NCBI GenBank assembly: GCA_900555125.1
Contig: USKH01000062.1
Span: 1 to 6,734, forward strand
Direction: 5' to 3'
Length of the DNA stretch: 6,734 bases
Source of the DNA: an uncultured Clostridium sp.
Lineage (GTDB): Bacteria > Bacillota > Clostridia > Christensenellales > Pumilibacteraceae
In this document: positions 1-4,702 of the stretch, piece after piece
Position numbering within the stretch: position 1 is the stretch's first letter
Layout of the letters: each line of letters begins with the position of its first letter
Made by a program: the position numbers and the translations under genes
The notes under the pieces: model-generated
The model's input: only the letters and a program-made list of their open reading frames with translations
Database searches by the model: none
What the model was told of the DNA's origin: nothing

Positions 1-133
1 CCATAGCGCGCATTTTTTTGAAGATATCGCGCCAGGTTCCCGGCAGATTGCGGAAATAATGTACAGCTCCCGATATTATCTTTATCTGCTTGCCGTTTTT
101 ATAAAACTGATTGCCTTTTATTTCAAAAGTCAT
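1..133 (-). CDS. GH35 beta-galactosidase, N-terminal fragment (runs off left edge)
   Basis: Only the first 44 codons are present, starting at ATG 131-133 and reading leftwards out of the window. The translation contains NGKQIKIISGAVHYFR followed by PGTWRDIFKKMRAM. That is the characteristic opening of glycoside hydrolase family 35 proteins: the first beta strand of the TIM barrel, a SGxxHYFR motif, then WRDxxxKxxAMG. Family members remove terminal beta-linked galactose from glycans; the acid/base and nucleophile glutamates lie further downstream and cannot be seen. There is no signal peptide before the domain, so a cytoplasmic enzyme is likely. The start is supported by a GGGAG ribosome binding site at 140-144, six bases before the ATG. 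The gene begins 15 bases after the stop of the M42 peptidase, with the binding site inside that gap, so the two are probably co-transcribed. Family assignment is fairly confident despite the short length; exact specificity is unknown. Confidence 0.8.
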   Translation of the reverse strand, partial: MTFEIKGNQFYKNGKQIKIISGAVHYFRNLPGTWRDIFKKMRAM

Positions 134-148
134 GCTTTTCTCCCGTTT

Positions 149-1186
149 TTATATTTTAAGATAGCCTTTCAGTACTTTAAGCGTGTTGTAAACGCCGTCG
201 ATATGGCTTCTTTCGTAACCGTGGCTTGCATATACGCCCGCTCCTATAAGTCCGTGGCGAATGTCGTTGCCGGCGCGTAAAGTCGCTTCGACGTCCGAAC
301 CGTAGTGAGGATAGACGTCGGCGGCGTAGTCGGCATTTTCCCTTTTTGCGGCGTTGATAAGTCCGCTTACAACCTGATAGCTGTACGGTCCGCCCGAATC
401 TTTAACGCATACGGACACTTGTTTTTCCGTACAGGCAAGCCCTTTACCCACGCAGCCCATATCCACGCTTATCGCCTCGGTTACGCCCTGCGGCACCGAA
501 GCCGAACCGCCGTGTCCCACTTCTTCGTAGACGGTTACATGAATAAAAGTTTTACGCGGAAGAGTTATTTTATTGTCCGAAATATACTTGGCAAAGCCGA
601 GAAGAATTGCCACCGACAGTTTGTCGTCTAAAAATCTGCTTTTAATATAACCGCTTTCCGTGATGCGGCTGCGCGGCTCGAAACACACGAAATCGCCGTT
701 TTCGATGCCCAGATTTTTGACGTCGGCGGCGTTTTTTACGTCCTCGTCCAGAACGATTTCTATACTGTCGAACGTGCGCTTTATGTCGTTGTATTCACCG
801 TTAACGTGCAGCGACGCGTTTATAAGCTGCGCCGTTCCTTCGTAAATTTTGCCGTCGCGGGTATAAACGCGTACGTTTTCGGCTTCGGCGTTATTGGCGT
901 TCATCCCGCCGATGTTGGTTATTTTAAGTCTGCCGTCGCCTTTGATTTCGCACACCATTCCGCCAAGAGTGTCCGCGTGCGCCTCCAGTAAAAGCGCGTC
1001 GTCGACGTCTGTTCCGCCGAGGTCTGTCAGCACTCCGCCTTTAACTGTTTTTTTCGCTTTGAATCCGAGCGAAGAAAACTCTTCCACAACCCAATCGGTC
1101 GCCTTGTCGGCAAAGCCCGACGGGCTGTCGATTGCAAGTAATTCTATTGCCTTTTGCGCGGCAAATTCCGCATATTTTCTGTCCAT
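149..1186 (-). CDS. M42-family zinc/cobalt metallopeptidase (FrvX/glutamyl aminopeptidase-like)
   Basis: Probable cytoplasmic di-metal aminopeptidase or deacylase of 345 residues. Numbering from the longer possible start at 1204, the conserved residues are H76 and D78 in AHADTLGGM, the bridging aspartate in RFLDDK (D193/D194), the catalytic and metal glutamates in YEEVGHGG (E227/E228), D248 in VDMG, and a C-terminal histidine in SHGYERSHID (probably H334). All M42 metal ligands therefore seem present and the length is normal for the family. From memory, motifs such as HVNGE, SGGPYSY, HYGSD and SHGYERSH resemble the subfamily annotated as NAGGN-system M42 peptidases, but no NAGGN synthesis gene is visible. 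I chose ATG 1184-1186 because a GGGAG site (1198-1202) lies 11 bases upstream. The alternative ATG at 1202-1204 overlaps that site and has no binding site of its own. The gene lies between the glycyl radical enzyme and GH35, with its own promoter. Substrate unknown. Confidence 0.88.
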   Translation of the reverse strand: MDRKYAEFAAQKAIELLAIDSPSGFADKATDWVVEEFSSLGFKAKKTVKGGVLTDLGGTDVDDALLLEAHADTLGGMVCEIKGDGRLKITNIGGMNANNAEAENVRVYTRDGKIYEGTAQLINASLHVNGEYNDIKRTFDSIEIVLDEDVKNAADVKNLGIENGDFVCFEPRSRITESGYIKSRFLDDKLSVAILLGFAKYISDNKITLPRKTFIHVTVYEEVGHGGSASVPQGVTEAISVDMGCVGKGLACTEKQVSVCVKDSGGPYSYQVVSGLINAAKRENADYAADVYPHYGSDVEATLRAGNDIRHGLIGAGVYASHGYERSHIDGVYNTLKVLKGYLKI

Positions 1187-1197
1187 ATAACAGCTTT

Positions 1198-1202
1198 CTC
1201 CC
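1198..1202 (-). promoter_or_regulatory. Ribosome binding site deciding the M42 start
   Basis: GGGAG on the minus strand, 11 bases before ATG 1184-1186. The in-frame ATG at 1202-1204 sits inside this site, so translation should begin at the downstream ATG (MDRKYAEF). The spacing is long, but the glycyl radical enzyme gene uses almost the same arrangement (12 bases). Confidence 0.6.
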
Positions 1203-1210
1203 ATCGATAT

Positions 1211-1226
1211 TTTTCATTTCTGAAAA
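1211..1226 (-). other. Small hairpin with GAAA loop in the M42 leader
   Basis: On the minus strand TTTTCA-GAAA-TGAAAA forms a perfect 6-bp stem closed by a GNRA-type tetraloop. It lies just upstream of the M42 ribosome binding site. The stem is AT-rich, so stability is modest. A role in leader folding is inference only. Confidence 0.35.
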
Positions 1227-1237
1227 GCGTTTCCATC

Positions 1238-1271
1238 GTTCTGTCCGGCTACTTGCCGGGCAAAGCCGAAC
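1238..1271 (-). other. Inverted repeat near the 5' end of the M42 transcript
   Basis: The core is CCGGC-AAGTA-GCCGG on the minus strand (1245-1259), a perfect 5-bp GC-rich stem with a 5-base loop. It is flanked by GTTC (1268-1271) and GAAC (1238-1241), which can pair outside it with internal loops between. If transcription starts near 1275, as the promoter predicts, this structure sits almost at the mRNA 5' end, where it could protect the transcript. It is not followed by a T-run, so it is not a terminator on this strand. Confidence 0.45.
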
Positions 1272-1281
1272 GCCATATCCG

Positions 1282-1310
1282 ATTATAGCAAAAAAAGCGG
1301 CTTATGTCAA
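1282..1310 (-). promoter_or_regulatory. Perfect-consensus sigma-A promoter of the M42-GH35 unit
   Basis: On the minus strand TTGACA (1305-1310), a 17-base spacer, then TATAAT (1282-1287), preceded by TG one base upstream (TGCTATAAT), which is an extended -10. Both hexamers match the consensus exactly. The expected start is about 1275, giving a leader of roughly 89 bases before the M42 ATG. The -35 box lies in the loop of the upstream gene's terminator hairpin; the spacer is made of the hairpin's 3' arm and its T-run. No operator can be recognised. Confidence 0.85.
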
Positions 1311-1320
1311 CGAAGCCGCT
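1290..1320 (-). terminator. Rho-independent terminator of the glycyl radical enzyme gene
   Basis: On the minus strand AGCGGCTT (1313-1320) and AAGCCGCT (1296-1303) form a perfect 8-bp stem around a 9-base loop, followed directly by seven T residues (1290-1296, sharing the last stem base). It lies about 86 bases after the stop codon of the radical enzyme. It overlaps the downstream promoter, whose -35 box fills most of the loop. Confidence 0.88.
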
Positions 1321-1405
1321 CCCTAAAAGAGTCGTTTTTAACTTTTTTGCTTATTTTTGTCTTTATAAATCCGTGTCTTTTATATTAAAACAATGCTTTG
1401 TCTTT
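1321..1405. other. AT-rich 3' untranslated stretch, nothing recognised
   Basis: Eighty-five AT-rich bases lie between the radical enzyme stop and its terminator. The only pattern seen is the short word TGTCTTT three times (1358, 1374, 1399) at uneven spacing, which is not convincing in such biased sequence. No reading frame or strong hairpin. Confidence 0.5.
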
Positions 1406-3688
1406 TCAGCCGCGCGCGTTCTCGGCTCTTGCGATATATGCGTCCTGCTCGGCTCGGCTTAAATTGTTCCACAAAACGTTCCAGCCGCACACGCGAATCT
1501 GAAGAGCGGGATATTTTTCCGGATGAGCCTGTGCGTCGCGAAGCGTTTTTATGTCCAGCACGTTAAACTGAATAGCCATTCCTCCGCCGCGCATATAAGT
1601 TTTCACGAGTGCGCGCATGACGCAAAGTCCTTCATCGCCCTCGCATGCCGACGGATGCAGCATAAGGTCGAGACAAAAGCTTTCGGTATAAATATACGGG
1701 CGTAATTTAACCGCCGAAGAAACAGCCGCCGTAACGCCGTTGCGGTCGGCCCCGATTGACGGCGAGCCGTTTTTGGAATTTTCATCGCCTTTTTTTCTGC
1801 CGTCGGGCGTTGCGAACGTTTTTTCTCCTTCCCACTTGAACGTCATTGCCGAATGCATGACGGCTTTATAAACGCCGCCCCTTGCGTTAGGACGATTGTT
1901 TACTTGGTTTGCGAAAAACGTTGCCATCGCAGACGCATAGATGTCGGCATGCTTATCGTCGTTTCCGTACTTATGAACGCTGTTTTTTATGGTGGCACGC
2001 AGACGTTCGTAACCCTTCCAGTCGCTGTCCAGCGCGGCTTTAAGCGTTTGAAGCGTTACTTCTTTTTTGTCGTAAACAAACTCTTTAACTGCCATTACGC
2101 TGTCGACAAGAGTAGCAAACCCGCAATTCAGGACAGACGAATTGTTGAATTTTACGCCGCACTGGTATGCGTCGGCACCTTTTTCGAGCGAGCCTTTAAT
2201 TGTTGCCGAATACATATTTGACGGATTTACGTACGACATGTATTTTTCGTACTCGAGGGACGCTGCAATCGTCTTTTCGATAAGAGCGCGCCACTGTTTC
2301 AGCACTGCCGAATAAAAGTCGTCAAACTTTTCAAACGGCGTGTTCCCGTTTGTTATTTCGCCCGTGCGAAATCCGAAATAGTCGTTAAGATTCTTGTCAA
2401 AACCGTCGGAAAAAACGTATTCGACCGCTTTTGCCGCGTTTACGTAACCTGTTGCCGAACAAACTTCGTTTGCTCGCACGCCCGTTTCGTAACATCCGCG
2501 AATATCTCCCTCACGCGCCTCGTCGTACGTTGCTCCGTAACTCATCATGGCATTAATCATGCCCGGCTCGCACATAAACACAAAACTGCTGATGCCGTGC
2601 CGCACCATGTTCAGCACTTTATTTAAAATATCGTCGGGCGTGTTTTCGTTAACTTTAATCTGTATTTTAGGGTTATATATGCGCATCTCGTCGTACGCAT
2701 CGAGAATAAGGCGAGACAATTGGTTGTACTTGGTTTTCCCGTCATTGTCGGTGCCGCCGAGATACAGCGGCTGCCCCCAGTAGTTTCCGATAGCCTGCCA
2801 CTGGAAAAGAAAATATTTTAATAGCTGCTTGATTTCTTCTTTAGTAAAAACCCCGTTTTTAATATCGTCTTCGTAAAACCGCAAAAGCGTTCCGTCCAGC
2901 CCGTTCCCGAGAGATCGCACCTGATAAGAATCGAAACATTCCGACACTATGAAATATATAAACATAGTCATCATGGCGTCATAGATGTTTTTCGGCGCGC
3001 CGCAGGCAACTCGGGCAAGGCAGTCGGCAACGAACGCCGCTCTTTGTCCGCTTTCGCCCGCTCTTTCTTTTGCCTTTTCCCGTGCGAGCAGGCAGAGCCT
3101 TTTTACAAAATCACAGACGGCGTTATATTCGATTATTATTCCGTCGTAAAAAGCGCGCTTCTCATCTGTCAACAAGCCTTTTTTCTCGCATTCTTCCTTG
3201 TACTTTTCCGCCCTTTGTTCAAGCCCCGCAAACCCGAGTGATAAAACGCCTTCCCAGTCGGGCACCACGTGGTCGAAATCGGGCCATATAATCGCCGCTC
3301 CCGAATCGCACATTTTGCGCATTTCCGCCTTGACGCCCGGAATTTTCCCGTCAAAAACTTCGTCGTACCACTCGTTGAAGGTTACTTTATTCGCAAGACG
3401 GTTAAGCGAATATATTCCCGGAAAGAAATCGCTTTGGTTAATGTCTATACGCGTGTTCTGCAAAACGTACTCTATGGCGCGTGCTTTCCGTTCGGGGTGC
3501 GAAAGATTTTTTGTTTTTTCGCGGACGACTTTAAGACCTTCGCATATTTGTTCATCCGTCAGCCCGGTTTTGTCGTCGAAATCATAGCCGTGATACGCCA
3601 TACGGGCATATGGATCGAACGGCTTGTTCTGTAAATGATATTTATTCGATATAACTTCTCTGTCGTTATCGAAAGTGAATTTAACCAT
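1406..3688 (-). CDS. Glycyl radical enzyme of the PFL/diol-dehydratase type, substrate unassigned
   Basis: A full-length 760-residue member of the pyruvate formate-lyase-like glycyl radical family. The N-terminal PFL domain runs to about residue 610. The thiyl loop is DIRGCYETG, with catalytic Cys399 and a general base Glu401, matching the GCxE pattern of dehydratases and C-X lyases rather than the double-Cys loop of true formate acetyltransferase. The C-terminal glycine radical domain includes ATPDGR (626-631), SPSIGAD, GGGMAIQFNVLD (701-712) and the radical loop IRVCGWN with Gly735. The usual aromatic residue after that glycine is Trp instead of Tyr or Phe, and Cys734 precedes it. The start is backed by AAAGGAG (3701-3707), 12 bases upstream. 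A radical SAM activase is required by this family but is absent here. The gene is divergent from an AraC regulator and followed by M42 and GH35 genes, suggesting catabolic use. It is not a clear match to choline, glycerol, hydroxyproline, isethionate or arylsuccinate enzymes. Confidence 0.92.
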   Translation of the reverse strand: MVKFTFDNDREVISNKYHLQNKPFDPYARMAYHGYDFDDKTGLTDEQICEGLKVVREKTKNLSHPERKARAIEYVLQNTRIDINQSDFFPGIYSLNRLANKVTFNEWYDEVFDGKIPGVKAEMRKMCDSGAAIIWPDFDHVVPDWEGVLSLGFAGLEQRAEKYKEECEKKGLLTDEKRAFYDGIIIEYNAVCDFVKRLCLLAREKAKERAGESGQRAAFVADCLARVACGAPKNIYDAMMTMFIYFIVSECFDSYQVRSLGNGLDGTLLRFYEDDIKNGVFTKEEIKQLLKYFLFQWQAIGNYWGQPLYLGGTDNDGKTKYNQLSRLILDAYDEMRIYNPKIQIKVNENTPDDILNKVLNMVRHGISSFVFMCEPGMINAMMSYGATYDEAREGDIRGCYETGVRANEVCSATGYVNAAKAVEYVFSDGFDKNLNDYFGFRTGEITNGNTPFEKFDDFYSAVLKQWRALIEKTIAASLEYEKYMSYVNPSNMYSATIKGSLEKGADAYQCGVKFNNSSVLNCGFATLVDSVMAVKEFVYDKKEVTLQTLKAALDSDWKGYERLRATIKNSVHKYGNDDKHADIYASAMATFFANQVNNRPNARGGVYKAVMHSAMTFKWEGEKTFATPDGRKKGDENSKNGSPSIGADRNGVTAAVSSAVKLRPYIYTESFCLDLMLHPSACEGDEGLCVMRALVKTYMRGGGMAIQFNVLDIKTLRDAQAHPEKYPALQIRVCGWNVLWNNLSRAEQDAYIARAENARG

Positions 3689-3725
3689 AAAACAGCTATT
3701 CTCCTTTTTGTTTTATCCGTAACAA

Positions 3726-3754
3726 ATTATAAACCTAACATAACGAAAAATCAA
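3726..3754 (-). promoter_or_regulatory. Sigma-A promoter of the glycyl radical enzyme gene
   Basis: On the minus strand TTGATT (3749-3754), 17-base spacer, TATAAT (3726-3731). Transcription should start near 3719, leaving a leader of about 31 bases with the AAAGGAG site. The -35 box abuts the first ACGAAA box, so a bound AraC protein could contact polymerase. Confidence 0.8.
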
Positions 3755-3786
3755 TAGACAAACGAAAACGATTGACTTATACGAAA
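3743..3786. promoter_or_regulatory. Three ACGAAA direct repeats at 19-bp period, candidate AraC operator
   Basis: ACGAAA occurs at 3743-3748, 3762-3767 and 3781-3786 on the plus strand, each exactly 19 bp after the previous one, nearly two helical turns. The first lies in the spacer of the radical enzyme promoter beside its -35 box. The second lies between the two -35 boxes. The third lies inside the spacer of the regulator's own promoter. AraC-family proteins typically bind direct half-sites about two turns apart, so activation of the radical enzyme gene and autorepression are plausible. That role is inference. Confidence 0.5.
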
Positions 3787-3800
3787 CACCGGTTTATAAT
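3772..3800 (+). promoter_or_regulatory. Sigma-A promoter of the araC-family gene
   Basis: TTGACT (3772-3777), 17-base spacer, TATAAT (3795-3800). The start is expected near 3807, giving a leader of about 42 bases. Its -35 box is only 17 bp from the -35 box of the divergent promoter, so the two may compete for polymerase. Confidence 0.85.
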
Positions 3801-3837
3801 GTTTACAAAGGTCAATGCGATATTTAAGCGCAAAAAC

Positions 3838-3841
3838 GGAG
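3838..3841 (+). promoter_or_regulatory. Ribosome binding site supporting the GTG start
   Basis: GGAG lies seven bases before GTG 3849-3851, an ideal spacing. It supports GTG rather than any internal ATG (for example M31) as the start of the AraC-family gene. A GTG start would be consistent with low expression of a regulator. Confidence 0.75.
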
Positions 3842-3848
3842 AAATACA

Positions 3849-4649
3849 GTGGAAAACGAAAAATTTTTTAACAATTACTTTCACGTCTACGATATAGAAC
3901 TTGTCCTTTTCGTAACGCCTGAGCTTACCAGCAGCCGCATGGAGAACAGAAAAAATTTCGGGCTGGTTTATTATCCCGGAGTTTATTCGAAGTTGCAATT
4001 CGGCAAAAAATCGTTTTTACCCGAAAACGGGCAGATTATGTTTTTCCCTAAAAACGCCACGTATGACGTTTCTGTCGAAAAAAACATTGCGGATAAAGGC
4101 GGCTGCTGGGCGATAAATTTTTCCTCGCCCGACTTAACGCAAACAGAGCCGTTTGTTTTTACCCCGAAATCTCAAAACGCATTCTCTCCGTATTTCGTAA
4201 AAGCCGAAAAAGTCTGGCGTGAAAAACGACCCGGTTACCGCGAAAAATGTATGGAATACCTGTTTGCGATAATCGCGGCAATGAAAGCCGACGCCGTCTA
4301 TTCGCCGTCCGCGCACAAAAAAATAATCGCGCCCGCCGTGGATTATATTCACGAAAACTACTCAGGCGGTAAAATATATTCTTCCTCTCTTGCATCGCTG
4401 TGCGGAATTTCGGAAGTTTACCTTCGCAGGCTGTTTGCCGAAGCGTACGGACTCTCGCCGGTGGATTATATAAACACGCTTAAAATCGAACGCGCAAAAG
4501 ACCTGCTCAGAGAAAGCGCGCAAAAGGACAAAAAAGAATTCCGCGTCGGCGAAATCGCGCGACTTTGCGGCTTTACGGACGTGTTTTATTTTACGCGACT
4601 TTTCAAAAACACGACAGGCTTCACGCCGTCCGAATATATAAAAAAATAA
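3849..4649 (+). CDS. AraC-family transcriptional regulator
   Basis: A 266-residue cytoplasmic DNA-binding regulator, normal length for the family. Residues 1-150 form the ligand-sensing part, with a cupin-like run of short hydrophobic strands (for example GQIMFFPKNATYDVS at 61-75). The C-terminal 110 residues are the diagnostic double helix-turn-helix. The first helix pair is around 176-196 (LASLCGISEVYLRRLF) and the second around 232-253 (VGEIARLCGFTDVFYFTRLF), ending with the family signature TGFTPSEYI. The start is GTG with a well-placed GGAG. It is transcribed divergently from the glycyl radical enzyme, the usual arrangement for a local regulator, and candidate 19-bp-spaced boxes lie between them. 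The ligand is unknown; a sugar or the radical enzyme's substrate is a reasonable guess. The stop codon overlaps the start of a terminator hairpin shared with the convergent deaminase gene. Confidence 0.93.
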   Translation: MENEKFFNNYFHVYDIELVLFVTPELTSSRMENRKNFGLVYYPGVYSKLQFGKKSFLPENGQIMFFPKNATYDVSVEKNIADKGGCWAINFSSPDLTQTEPFVFTPKSQNAFSPYFVKAEKVWREKRPGYREKCMEYLFAIIAAMKADAVYSPSAHKKIIAPAVDYIHENYSGGKIYSSSLASLCGISEVYLRRLFAEAYGLSPVDYINTLKIERAKDLLRESAQKDKKEFRVGEIARLCGFTDVFYFTRLFKNTTGFTPSEYIKK

Positions 4650-4680
4650 GTACCGGCGACTTGTTCGTCAACCGATACTT
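4648..4680. terminator. Bidirectional terminator between the regulator and the deaminase
   Basis: AAGTA-CCGG-GAC pairs with GTC-CCG-TACTT around a TTGTTC loop, with two mismatches and a bulged A. On the plus strand it is followed by a long T-rich tract (from 4682) and ends the araC-family transcript. On the minus strand it is followed by ATTTTTTT (within 4640-4647) and ends the deaminase transcript. The regulator's TAA (4647-4649) overlaps the hairpin. The deaminase stop (4703-4705) is 23 bases away. Confidence 0.75.
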
Positions 4681-4702
4681 GTTTTTTATTTTTTCTATCT
4701 TT

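Noticed and set aside
1202..1204. Upstream ATG as the M42 start (six residues longer)
   Set aside because: It overlaps the GGGAG ribosome binding site of the downstream ATG and has no binding site of its own.
1358..1405. Three TGTCTTT words as a direct repeat array
   Set aside because: They are spaced unevenly (16 and 25 bp) in AT-rich 3' sequence, so chance is likely.
3763..3776. Possible catabolite-repression (cre) site in the divergent promoter region
   Set aside because: It matches the central CG and flanking A residues but misses the leading T and the closing CA of TGNAANCGNWNNCA, so the match is too weak.
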